DNA of 5,462 nt, taken from NCBI GenBank assembly GCA_030654635.1, contig JAURXE010000617.1, positions 1-5,462 of the forward strand. The letters run 5' to 3'. Shown one piece after another: positions 1-5,462 of the stretch; position 1 is the first letter of the stretch, and each line of letters starts with the position of its first letter. The stretch is from Pseudomonas sp. (GTDB lineage: Bacteria > Pseudomonadota > Gammaproteobacteria > Pseudomonadales > Pseudomonadaceae). The notes under the pieces are model-generated. The model saw only the letters and a list, made by a program, of their open reading frames with translations, searched no databases and had not been told where the DNA came from. The position numbers and the translations under genes were made by a program.

Positions 1-79
1 AGTTGAAATGACAGCCATGGGCTTGGCGCACCGTGTAATAGAGGTTCTGGACATCGGCGAACACGGCGATTTTTTTCAC
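1..79 (-). CDS. NYN-domain protein (LabA/DUF88-like), N-terminal fragment
   Basis: Only the first 26 codons are present; the gene continues past the left edge. The peptide starts (M)KKIAVFADVQNLYYTV, a hydrophobic beta-strand followed by an Asp-x-x-Asn motif (D9, N12). This is the signature start of NYN domains, which have a PIN-like nuclease fold in which the first Asp helps bind the catalytic metal. Family members of this kind are roughly 160 residues in pseudomonads (from memory) and are presumed cytoplasmic RNA-processing or RNA-decay enzymes; the substrate is unknown. The start is GTG at 79-77, chosen because AGGAG sits at 90-86, six bases upstream, and because family members begin with the same lysine-rich residues. 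The upstream GNAT gene lies on the same strand 128 bp away, so read-through is possible. The family call is fairly secure for so short a piece, but the exact function is not. Confidence 0.8.
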   Translation of the reverse strand, partial: MKKIAVFADVQNLYYTVRQAHGCHFN

Positions 80-85
80 CAGCAA

Positions 86-90
86 CTCCT
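86..90 (-). promoter_or_regulatory. Shine-Dalgarno site that fixes the GTG start of the NYN gene
   Basis: On the minus strand AGGAG is followed by a six-base spacer and then GTG AAA AAA. This perfect core site supports a GTG start with no ATG needed. Confidence 0.75.
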
Positions 91-148
91 GGGGGCAAAT
101 GCGGAGCTGAAGTATGTGCGAAGCCGCGACTGGGCGCACGCGCACATC

Positions 149-207
149 GACCGGCACCCGCAGGCATCAGCCCGATGAATGCCGCTCAAGCGAGTGGATT
201 GCCGGTC
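149..207 (-). repeat. Inverted repeat enclosing smaller hairpins, between GNAT and NYN genes
   Basis: GACCGGCA at 149-156 is matched by its perfect reverse complement TGCCGGTC at 200-207. The enclosed 43 nt hold a second inverted repeat, GGCAT at 163-167 with ATGCC at 179-183, and a short one, CTC/GAG at 185-187 and 192-194. As minus-strand RNA this could fold into a closing stem with two side hairpins, starting at the base directly after the GNAT stop codon. No U-run follows the stem, so it does not look like an intrinsic terminator. It may protect the 3' end of the GNAT message, form part of the NYN leader, or be chance in GC-rich DNA. Confidence 0.35.
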
Positions 208-693
208 TCAGCGGTCGCCATGGGCAAACTTCTGCAAGGTCGCGCCGTCCATGCGGTAGCGAATCCATTCATCCTGGGGCGCAGCTCCGAGGGACTTATA
301 GAACTTGATCGCCGGTTCATTCCAGTCCAGCACGCTCCATTCGAACCGACCACAGCCACTGTCGCAGGCGATTTTGGCTAAATGCCGCAACAGTTGTTTG
401 CCGGCCCCGGCGCCACGCTGCTGCGGGGAGATATACAAATCTTCCAGGTACAGCCCCTTGCGCCCGAGCCAGGTCGAGTAATTAAAAAAATACACCGCAA
501 AGCCAATCGGCTGACCATCCAGGCTGCAGATCAGCCCGCGCGCGGGTGAGTCGGCGGCAAACAAACTCTGCTCGATATCGGCCACATTGGCGCTGACCTG
601 GTGCTCGGCTTTCTCGTAAATGGCCAGTTCGGTGATAAAGGCCAAAATTTGTCCGGCGTCGGCCGGTGTCGCGGCACGAATATCAATACTCAA
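208..693 (-). CDS. GNAT acetyltransferase, SSAT/thialysine N-acetyltransferase-like
   Basis: A 161-residue cytoplasmic acetyl-CoA-dependent N-acetyltransferase. The single GNAT domain fills the protein. The acetyl-CoA-binding motif R-x-x-G-x-G is RGAGAG at 93-98, preceded by the strand LYLEDLYISP (81-90). The C-terminal motif WNEPAIKFYKSLGA (124-137) is almost that of eukaryotic spermidine/spermine acetyltransferases (SSAT), and Y132 falls where those enzymes have their catalytic tyrosine; E84 matches a conserved SSAT acid. The VYFFNYSTWLG segment (67-77) also matches the SSAT pattern. The known family acetylates polyamines or thialysine-like small amines; the substrate here is inferred only. 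The start is TTG at 693-691, supported by AGGAG seven bases upstream and by SIDIRAATPADA, the normal family N-terminus. The length is typical and the frame is intact. The gene is divergent from the YciC-like gene and followed by the NYN gene on the same strand. Confidence 0.9.
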   Translation of the reverse strand: MSIDIRAATPADAGQILAFITELAIYEKAEHQVSANVADIEQSLFAADSPARGLICSLDGQPIGFAVYFFNYSTWLGRKGLYLEDLYISPQQRGAGAGKQLLRHLAKIACDSGCGRFEWSVLDWNEPAIKFYKSLGAAPQDEWIRYRMDGATLQKFAHGDR

Positions 694-700
694 GGGCTAA

Positions 701-705
701 CTCCT
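701..705 (-). promoter_or_regulatory. Shine-Dalgarno site that fixes the TTG start of the GNAT gene
   Basis: Minus-strand AGGAG, a seven-base spacer TTAGCCC, then TTG AGT ATT. No ATG or GTG is better placed, so the rare TTG start is well supported. Confidence 0.75.
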
Positions 706-738
706 ATATCGCTAGATGGCCCCCCATAGGGGCGAGCA

Positions 739-768
739 ATGCTAAGCGCAGCGCGAAAAAAACGGCAA
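739..768 (-). promoter_or_regulatory. Candidate sigma-70 promoter for the GNAT gene
   Basis: On the minus strand TTGCCG (768-763) and TAGCAT (744-739) are 18 bp apart, each matching the consensus at four of six bases. Transcription would start near 732, giving a leader of about 40 nt that contains a small GCCCC/GGGGC hairpin at 719-733. The placement is sensible but the boxes are weak, so this is a suggestion only. Confidence 0.3.
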
Positions 769-805
769 CCGTTTAGCACACCCAGCACGCTTGTGGTGCC
801 AAGGC

Positions 806-834
806 TTGGGTCCGCGCCCAGCAAACGCTAAAGT
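806..834 (+). promoter_or_regulatory. Candidate sigma-70 promoter for the YciC-like gene
   Basis: TTGGGT (806-811) and TAAAGT (829-834) are separated by exactly 17 bp; they match the consensus at three and four of six bases. The start site would be near 841, about 24 nt before the ATG. An odd-centred palindrome, CCAAG-g-CTTGG at 799-809, overlaps the -35 box and could be a protein-binding site. The evidence is weak. Confidence 0.3.
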
Positions 835-864
835 AACCGCCCCTCCGCTGCCGATGCGCCCTTG

Positions 865-1533
865 ATGAACCCGCTCAATTTGCTTCGCGACACCTGGTTT
901 TTCTTTAGCCGCAATCTGCCGACCATTGCCCTGCTGTGCCTGCCTTGGGTGGTATTGGAAAACCTTGCCCAGCAAGCCATCAACGCCTGGCTCGGTAGCG
1001 CTGAGGCCATCGGTTACAGCCTGCTCGCCAGCGTGCTGTTTTACCCGCTGTACAGCGCCGCCCTGATCTTGTTTATCGATGCCCGCAGCCGTGTCCAGCA
1101 GCCCAGCATTGGCAATCTGCTGGCGGCGGCGCTGCAATTCTGGCCAAGTTTTGCGCTGCTCACGGTGCTGAGCACGCTGCTCATCGGGCTCGGTGCTTCG
1201 CTGCTGGTGCTGCCAGCGCTGTGGGTGATGGTCAAGCTGGCCCTCGCCGAGTACTTGCTGGTACTGCGTGGCCTGTCGCCATTGGCGGCCATCCGGGAAA
1301 GCATGCGCCTGACCAAGGGTTACTTCTGGCCGATTGCGGCCTGCCTGTTGGCGGTGTTGCTGCCGCTGTGGCTGCTGGACTGGTGGACCTATCGGCAGCT
1401 GGGCGAACAGCCCAATGAATGGCTGGCGGTGCTGCTCGATAGCGCCAACGGTTTTGCCCAACTGATCGCCAGCGTGCTGCTGTTTCGCATTTACATGCAG
1501 CTCAGCAGCCCGCCGACGAGCGAAGCCGGTTAA
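865..1533 (+). CDS. YciC-like polytopic inner-membrane protein
   Basis: A 222-residue, strongly hydrophobic protein with about six predicted membrane segments, by eye near residues 18-38, 50-72, 90-113, 116-135, 155-175 and 190-212. It has no catalytic motif. It resembles the YciC (UPF0259) family and its pseudomonad relatives: the N-terminus MNPLNLLRDTWFFFSRNL, the LILFIDARSR stretch after the second segment, and EYLLVLRGLSPLAAIRESMRLT are features I recognise from that family. The function of this family is not established. ATG at 865 is preferred over the adjacent TTG at 862 because pseudomonad homologues start MNPL or MMNPL; no clear Shine-Dalgarno is visible before either. An in-frame stop at 829-831 limits any upstream extension. 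It stands alone on the plus strand, divergent from the GNAT gene and convergent with the SDR gene, and a repeat element begins 13 bp after its stop. Confidence 0.85.
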   Translation: MNPLNLLRDTWFFFSRNLPTIALLCLPWVVLENLAQQAINAWLGSAEAIGYSLLASVLFYPLYSAALILFIDARSRVQQPSIGNLLAAALQFWPSFALLTVLSTLLIGLGASLLVLPALWVMVKLALAEYLLVLRGLSPLAAIRESMRLTKGYFWPIAACLLAVLLPLWLLDWWTYRQLGEQPNEWLAVLLDSANGFAQLIASVLLFRIYMQLSSPPTSEAG

Positions 1534-1546
1534 CCACTTGCGCGAC

Positions 1547-1806
1547 TAACAGGCCGTTGAGAAATGTAGGCGAGGCAGCCGAGACAAGGCAAAAACAGAC
1601 GCAACGTAGCGAAGCGCAGTAACAGCCATAGGCTGGCCCGCAGGGCGAGCGTAGCGAGTCAAAAGCGGGGTTTACGTGTTGTAAATGAGCATTTGATTCG
1701 CGTTGTTCACCCCTTCGGGGCCGCGCTAAAGCGCGTTCAGCCTGTGGCTGTGAGCCTGTTTTTAACGCCGTATCGGCAACGTAGGTAGTTTCTCAACGGC
1801 CTGTTA
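1547..1806. mobile_element. 260-bp MITE-like repeat with terminal inverted repeats
   Basis: The ends are perfect 18-bp inverted repeats, TAACAGGCCGTTGAGAAA at 1547-1564 and its reverse complement at 1789-1806. The symmetry continues imperfectly inward: AAAAACAG (1591-1598) pairs with CTGTTTTT (1756-1763) at nearly equal distances from the ends. The interior holds short palindromes: CAGCC/GGCTG at 1623-1635 and again at 1738-1750, TTTAC/GTAAA at 1671-1685, CCCC/GGGG at 1710-1720 and CGCGC/GCGCG at 1722-1735. A direct repeat GCAACGTAG occurs at 1601-1609 and 1777-1785. It holds no plausible gene. It fills the gap between the convergent YciC-like and SDR genes. TA dinucleotides at both borders fit a TA target duplication, as made by IS630/mariner-type transposases, though TA is also part of the inverted repeat. 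I recall similar intergenic repeats in Pseudomonas, unverified here. It could also act as a two-way transcription terminator. Confidence 0.75.
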
Positions 1807-2640
1807 AGGCCGGCGCGCCTTGAGGCGTGACATACGCGGCAGTAACACCCGCTCAAACAAGCGCGGGAAGTAACGCGCCAACAAGCGGGCACGCCAATCG
1901 ACATTGTCCAGCACCAGCAAGGATTTGCGCTTGATGGCGCCACGGTAAATCGACTCAGCCACATCCCGCGCCGAGGCCAATTTACGCATCGCCAGGGGCG
2001 GTTGGTTCGCCAAAGTAACGCTGCCCACCAAGGCGTTTTTACGCAGGTCGGTGGCGGTAAAGCCCGGGCACACCAGCATCACATTGACCCCAGAGCCACT
2101 GAGTTCATAACGCAGGGTTTCAAACAAACCATGCAGCGCATGCTTGCTGGCGTTGTAGGCGCTGCGGTACAGCAACGGCGCGTACACCGACAGAGAACTC
2201 AACACTATGATCTGCCCACGACGGGTGATCAGGCTCTCCAGCGCGGCCTTGGTGCAGTGCAGCGCGCCAAAGTAGTTGACCCCCATGACCCGCTCAAACA
2301 CCCCCAGCTCGGTTTCGGCAAAGCTGCTGCGATGGCTGATGCCAGCGTTATTGACCAGCACATCGATGCCGCCAAACTGCTCCAGCACCTGCGCCACGGC
2401 CTGCTGCACCGCCAGCGGATCGGCCACATCGCAACACAGCCCGAGGGCCTCGGCATTGTGCTGATCGCGCACCAACTGCAGCAGGCTATCCAGCTCGGCC
2501 TGCTGCAAATCGAGAATGACCAAGCGTGCCCCGGCCTGGGCAAAACGCAGCACCAACGCCCGACCGATGCCCGAGCAACCACCGGTCACCAACACCACCT
2601 TGTGCTCATAAACCTTACTGGTGAAAACCTTGCGCTGCAT
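1804..2640 (-). CDS. Classical short-chain dehydrogenase/reductase (SDR)
   Basis: A 278-residue NAD(P)-dependent oxidoreductase of the classical SDR type. The visible motifs are the cofactor loop TGGCSGIG (19-26), Asp44 at the end of the second strand (an acid there usually favours NAD(H) over NADP(H)), CCDVADP (69-75), NNAG (97-100), active-site Asn122, Ser149, the YNASK catalytic pair Tyr162/Lys166, and PGFTATD (192-198). The catalytic tetrad is complete, so the enzyme should be active; its substrate cannot be read from sequence. A basic C-terminal tail rich in Arg and aromatics (about 248-278) may touch the membrane, which is inference. ATG at 2640 was chosen over a GTG at 2670 because AAGGGGG lies five bases upstream and the GTG would overlap the preceding gene. 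The start is 20 bp after the stop of the CDGSH gene, suggesting one transcript. The TAA stop lies inside the end of the neighbouring repeat element. Confidence 0.92.
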   Translation of the reverse strand: MQRKVFTSKVYEHKVVLVTGGCSGIGRALVLRFAQAGARLVILDLQQAELDSLLQLVRDQHNAEALGLCCDVADPLAVQQAVAQVLEQFGGIDVLVNNAGISHRSSFAETELGVFERVMGVNYFGALHCTKAALESLITRRGQIIVLSSLSVYAPLLYRSAYNASKHALHGLFETLRYELSGSGVNVMLVCPGFTATDLRKNALVGSVTLANQPPLAMRKLASARDVAESIYRGAIKRKSLLVLDNVDWRARLLARYFPRLFERVLLPRMSRLKARRP

Positions 2641-2645
2641 GCCTG

Positions 2646-2652
2646 CCCCCTT
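2646..2652 (-). promoter_or_regulatory. Shine-Dalgarno site that fixes the ATG start of the SDR gene
   Basis: Minus-strand AAGGGGG with a five-base spacer before ATG at 2640. It lies in the 20-bp gap after the CDGSH stop and decides against the upstream GTG. Confidence 0.6.
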
Positions 2653-2660
2653 TATTGACC

Positions 2661-2900
2661 TTACAAACACTTATGGCTGCCATCGCAACGCGGCGGCGAC
2701 TGCGTGTGCTTGCAGCCGCACAGCCAGACAGTTTCAGTTTTCGTTGCGGTAAAACGCAGCGGGCTGATGCCGCCGCCCTTATGCGCACCGTCGCAAAACG
2801 GCTGATTGGTGCTGTGCCCGCAGCGACACCAAAAGTAATCCTTACCGGCAATCAACTCGACGGCATAGGGACCTTTTTGCGCGATTAGCGGCTCAGTCAT
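2661..2900 (-). CDS. Tandem CDGSH iron-sulfur domain protein (mitoNEET/CISD3-like)
   Basis: A 79-residue protein with two CDGSH-type zinc-finger-like motifs, each expected to hold one redox-active 2Fe-2S cluster through three Cys and one His. Motif 1 has C25, C27, C36 and H40 (CRCGHSTNQPFCDGAH); motif 2 has C61, C63, C72 and H76 (CGCKHTQSPPRCDGSH). All eight ligands are present. The two-motif arrangement and small size match the bacterial and CISD3-like branch of the family; it is cytoplasmic, with no signal or membrane segment. The role is probably electron transfer or Fe-S/redox sensing; the partner is unknown. Two ATGs are adjacent, at 2903 and 2900; the second is preferred because GGGAG at 2911-2907 is six bases from it and only three from the first. 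It precedes the SDR gene by 20 bp, so an oxidoreductase partner is an obvious guess. Confidence 0.93.
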   Translation of the reverse strand: MTEPLIAQKGPYAVELIAGKDYFWCRCGHSTNQPFCDGAHKGGGISPLRFTATKTETVWLCGCKHTQSPPRCDGSHKCL

Positions 2901-2906
2901 CATCGA

Positions 2907-2911
2907 CTCCC
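2907..2911 (-). promoter_or_regulatory. Shine-Dalgarno site favouring the second ATG of the CDGSH gene
   Basis: Minus-strand GGGAG followed by TCGATG and then ATG at 2900. Spacing of six bases favours that ATG; the first ATG would have only three. Confidence 0.55.
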
Positions 2912-2924
2912 AAAAGCAAATTAA

Positions 2925-3001
2925 GGCTCTGTGTCCGTTACCTGCTGGATGCCCCGCCTACAAAAGCTGCAGCCAGCGCAACGCATAACGGGGACATAGC
3001 C
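2925..3001. repeat. 77-bp imperfect inverted-repeat element upstream of the CDGSH gene
   Basis: The ends, GGCTCTGTGTCCGTTA (2925-2940) and TAACGGGGACATAGCC (2986-3001), are inverted repeats matching at 13 of 16 positions. Inside, GCTGGATGC (2944-2952) pairs with GCAGCCAGC (2969-2977) at eight of nine positions, leaving a 16-nt loop. The whole can therefore fold as one long hairpin. End sequences of the type AACGGGGACA recall short dispersed repeats linked to small transposases in gammaproteobacteria, but that is from memory. It ends 24 bp before the CDGSH start, so it is either in that gene's leader or near its promoter. No convincing promoter was seen in it. Confidence 0.5.
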
Positions 3002-3117
3002 CAAACTAACGGGCCGCAGCCCACCGAGTCATCAGCATAGTCGAGTCGCCCAAGCCGTGGCCGACAGCAACTGGCGCAAACGCGACATGCGCCTTGGCGT
3101 GCCCGAGCCAACAGAAC
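3002..3117. other. Intergenic stretch after hrpB with a small hairpin
   Basis: This 116-bp gap follows the hrpB stop on the minus strand. The only structure noted is a six-bp inverted repeat GGCGCA/TGCGCC (3073-3078 and 3088-3093) with a nine-base loop, beginning about 24 nt after the stop. It has no U-tract, so a terminator role is uncertain. No ORF with coding character or promoter stands out. Confidence 0.35.
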
Positions 3118-5462
3118 CTAGCGCCGCGGCTTGGCCCGCGCAGTGGGTTCGGCGATCAGTGGATCATCCGGCCAGTAATGCTTGGGGTAGCGGCCCTTGA
3201 GGTCCTTTTTTACCTCGGCGTAGGTGTTGGCCCAAAAACTCGCCAAATCTTGGGTCACCTGCACCGGGCGGCGGCCCGGCGACAGCAGGTGCAGCTTGAG
3301 CACCTGGCGGCCGCCGGCGATCCGCGGCGTGCTGGCCAAGCCGAACAGCTCTTGCAGGCGCACCGCCAGCACCGGCGGTTGCTCGTGGTAGTCGATGCCG
3401 ATGCGCGAGCCGGAGGGCACCTCCAGGCTCTTCGGCGCCAGTTCATCGAGGCGTTGCGGCAATGGCCAGGGCAGCAAGCTGGCGAGCATGGCCGGCAAAT
3501 CCAAATTACCGAAATGGCTGAGCCGGCTGACCTTGGCCAGATAGGGCAGTAGCCAATCTTCCAGGCTGGCCAGCAGCGCCCCATCGCTGACATCCGGCCA
3601 TTGGCTGACCTCGACGGACGCAAGCTCCAGCCGCCGTAGCAAAGCCAAGCGCGCCTGCCACTGGCGCAGCTCGGGGGTCCAGGCCAGCAACTCCAGCCCC
3701 TTACGCCGTACCAACCCCAGCAAGGCGCGGCCACGGGCGCCCTCATCCAGATTGCTCAGTGGCTGACTGTCCAGCAGCAGTTCGCCAACTTTGCGCTGGC
3801 GCTCGGCGCGCAATACGCCCTCGCGCTCGTCCCAATCGAGCACCTCGTTACTGCTGACCTGCTCGGCCAGGGGCCCGGCAAACAACTCGGGGTCGAGGTC
3901 GGCGGCCAGATATATCCGCTCTTCACGCTGGCCCTGACGACTGCCGAGATCGGCAATCACCAGCCATTCGTGCTTCATCAGCCCATCGGTCTCACTAAAC
4001 AACGCCGCCCGGCCGTTGGCCAAACGGTATTCGGCGCCGCCACTACGACGTTGCCGGGCGATGCGATCGGGGTAGGCAAAGGCCAGCAAGCAACCCAGCC
4101 AGCGTTCATGACTCGGCTCCGCCACCGCCTCACGGCCAGCGCCAGTCCTGGGTAAATAGCCGCGAAACTGCCGGGCCAATTGCCGCGCCCGCTGCACCCC
4201 GCCCTGATTGCCCCGGCTGCTGGCCTCGGCGCCACTGAGCAGGCTGATGCGGCGGTGCAGATCGGCGCCGCCGCCGCGCAAAATATCTCGCTCGCCCAAC
4301 AGCGCCGCGAGGTCGCAGGCCAGCGGGCCCAACCCCAAAGCGTGGCCGCGCAGCAATAAATGGGCGATCCGTGGGTGCGCCGGCAGTTCGCTCATGGCCT
4401 GGCCATGGGCGCTTAAACCACCGGCTGGGTTCAGCGCCCCGAGGCGCCCGAGCAGGTCGCGGGCCTGGGCAAAAGCTGCGGCCGGCGGGGCATCCAGCCA
4501 GACCAAGTCGCCAGGCTGAACGCCCCAGCGGGCCAGCTGCAGGGCCAGCCCGGCTAGGTCGGCCTGGAGGTTTTCCGCCGAACTATAGGCCGCCGCCTGC
4601 TGATGCTGGGCCTCGGACCAGAGCCGGTAACAGACTCCAGGTTCCAGGCGACCGGCCCGACCGGCGCGCTGGGTAGCCGAGGCGCGGGAAATGCGCTGGG
4701 TGTCCAGGCGGGTCATGCCGCTGGCCGGATCGAAGCGCGGCACCCGCTCCAAACCGGCATCCACCACCACCCGCACGCCGTCGATGGTCAGGCTGGTTTC
4801 GGCGATATTGGTGGCCAACACCACCTTGCGCCGCCCAGCCGGCGCCGGTTCGATGGCCGCGCGCTGGGCAGCAAGATCCAGCTCGCCATGCAATGGACAG
4901 AGCAAAATATCCGCCCGCCCACTCAGCGCCTCTTGTAGCCGCTCATGCACCCGGCGAATTTCCGCCTGCCCAGGCAGAAACACCAGCACGCTGCCCGGCT
5001 CATCCGCCAGCGCTTGCAACACGCAAGTCACGGCGCGCGGTTCGATATAGTCGCCCGGTTGCAACGGCCGGCCCCAGCGCATCTCGACCGGGAACATGCG
5101 CCCGGCGCTGCTGACCACCGGCGCATTGCCGAGCAAGGCCGACAGCCGTTCGCCTTCGAGGGTGGCCGACATCAATAGAATCTTCAGGGGCGTGGCGGCG
5201 GCGCTGTCGTCGGCAAACAGCTCGCGGCCATTCAGGCACAGCGCCAGGGCTAGGTCGGCATCCAAACTGCGCTCGTGGAACTCGTCAAAAATCACCAGGC
5301 CGACGCCTTCCAGCGCCGGATCGTCCTGCAGGCGGCGGGCGAGAATGCCTTCGGTGACCACCTCGATACGGGTGCGCGGGCCAACTTTAGACTCCAGGCG
5401 AATCCGATAACCGACGGTTTCACCCACCGCCTCGCCCAGCTCGCTGGCCAGCCGCTCGGCCG
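3118..5462 (-). CDS. hrpB: ATP-dependent RNA helicase HrpB, N-terminus missing
   Basis: A DEAH/RHA-type superfamily 2 helicase, open to the right edge; 780 residues are visible and probably some 50-70 are missing, including the Walker A motif. Counting from the first full codon at 5460: the TVGYRIR and VVTEGIL segments (15-40), motif II as DEFH (59-62), the HrpB form of the DEAH box, motif III SAT (98-100), FLPG (161-164), motif V ATNIAETSLTIDG (216-228) and motif VI QRAGRAGR (264-271), then a helical region and the long HrpB-specific C-terminal domain ending in a basic tail. All visible helicase motifs are intact. Translation could continue upstream of a GTG at 5427, where the family sequence also continues (ERLASELGEAVGE), so that GTG is not the start. 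HrpB enzymes are presumed cytoplasmic RNA helicases; the biological role in bacteria is poorly defined. It is unrelated to the type III secretion regulator also called HrpB. Confidence 0.95.
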   Translation of the reverse strand, partial: AERLASELGEAVGETVGYRIRLESKVGPRTRIEVVTEGILARRLQDDPALEGVGLVIFDEFHERSLDADLALALCLNGRELFADDSAAATPLKILLMSATLEGERLSALLGNAPVVSSAGRMFPVEMRWGRPLQPGDYIEPRAVTCVLQALADEPGSVLVFLPGQAEIRRVHERLQEALSGRADILLCPLHGELDLAAQRAAIEPAPAGRRKVVLATNIAETSLTIDGVRVVVDAGLERVPRFDPASGMTRLDTQRISRASATQRAGRAGRLEPGVCYRLWSEAQHQQAAAYSSAENLQADLAGLALQLARWGVQPGDLVWLDAPPAAAFAQARDLLGRLGALNPAGGLSAHGQAMSELPAHPRIAHLLLRGHALGLGPLACDLAALLGERDILRGGGADLHRRISLLSGAEASSRGNQGGVQRARQLARQFRGYLPRTGAGREAVAEPSHERWLGCLLAFAYPDRIARQRRSGGAEYRLANGRAALFSETDGLMKHEWLVIADLGSRQGQREERIYLAADLDPELFAGPLAEQVSSNEVLDWDEREGVLRAERQRKVGELLLDSQPLSNLDEGARGRALLGLVRRKGLELLAWTPELRQWQARLALLRRLELASVEVSQWPDVSDGALLASLEDWLLPYLAKVSRLSHFGNLDLPAMLASLLPWPLPQRLDELAPKSLEVPSGSRIGIDYHEQPPVLAVRLQELFGLASTPRIAGGRQVLKLHLLSPGRRPVQVTQDLASFWANTYAEVKKDLKGRYPKHYWPDDPLIAEPTARAKPRR

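Noticed and set aside
742..1461. Long minus-strand reading frame of 239 codons opposite the membrane-protein gene
   Set aside because: Its product is a low-complexity Gln/Arg-rich protein with no domain. It is the mirror of a GC-rich real gene with clear family resemblance.
1547..1806. CRISPR array or tandem repeat
   Set aside because: The repeats are inverted and terminal with a few short palindromes; there are no regularly spaced direct repeats and spacers.
2002..2658. Plus-strand reading frame of 218 codons opposite the SDR gene
   Set aside because: The product is His/Gln-rich with no recognisable motif, and the opposite strand encodes a complete SDR with all catalytic residues.
2641..2670. 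Upstream GTG start that would extend the SDR by ten residues
   Set aside because: The extension overlaps the end of the CDGSH gene and lacks the well-placed AAGGGGG site that precedes ATG 2640.
3073..3093. Hairpin after hrpB as an intrinsic terminator
   Set aside because: The stem is only six bp with a nine-base loop and no following U-run on the minus strand.
3094..3552. Plus-strand reading frame opposite the end of hrpB
   Set aside because: It is antisense to the HrpB C-terminal domain, of biased composition, and lacks a good ribosome site.
5425..5427. GTG at 5427 as the true start of hrpB
   Set aside because: The frame stays open to the window edge with residues that fit the family, and the Walker A motif would otherwise be missing.

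Overview
The window looks like ordinary chromosomal DNA from a GC-rich gammaproteobacterium, most likely Pseudomonas in the broad sense. That rests on protein resemblance recalled from memory (NYN-domain, GNAT, YciC-like, CDGSH and HrpB proteins that all read like pseudomonad versions), on the GC-rich codon use, and on the style of the intergenic repeats. No database search was possible.

Layout from left to right: (1) positions 1-79, minus strand, the first 26 codons of a NYN-domain (PIN-like nuclease fold) protein that runs off the left edge; (2) a 128-bp gap with a possible branched RNA structure; (3) 208-693, minus strand, a GNAT acetyltransferase closely resembling spermidine/spermine or thialysine N-acetyltransferases, starting at TTG; (4) a 171-bp divergent intergenic region with weak candidate promoters; (5) 865-1533, plus strand, a YciC-like polytopic membrane protein; (6) 1547-1806, a 260-bp MITE-like repeat with 18-bp perfect terminal inverted repeats, lying between two convergent genes; (7) 1804-2640, minus strand, a classical short-chain dehydrogenase/reductase whose stop codon is made by the end of that repeat; (8) 2661-2900, minus strand, a small protein with two CDGSH iron-sulfur motifs, 20 bp upstream of the SDR gene and probably co-transcribed with it; (9) 2925-3001, a 77-bp imperfect inverted-repeat element just upstream of the CDGSH gene; (10) 3118-5462, minus strand, the ATP-dependent helicase HrpB, whose N-terminus lies beyond the right edge.

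The only genes that look functionally tied are the CDGSH and SDR pair, which could link a 2Fe-2S redox protein with an NAD(H)-type oxidoreductase. The rest are housekeeping or accessory single genes. I see no phage, CRISPR, toxin-antitoxin, secretion or biosynthetic cluster, and no tRNA or rRNA. The most interesting material is non-coding: the 260-bp element and its effect on the SDR stop codon, the 77-bp hairpin element before the iron-sulfur gene, and the structured segment upstream of the NYN gene.
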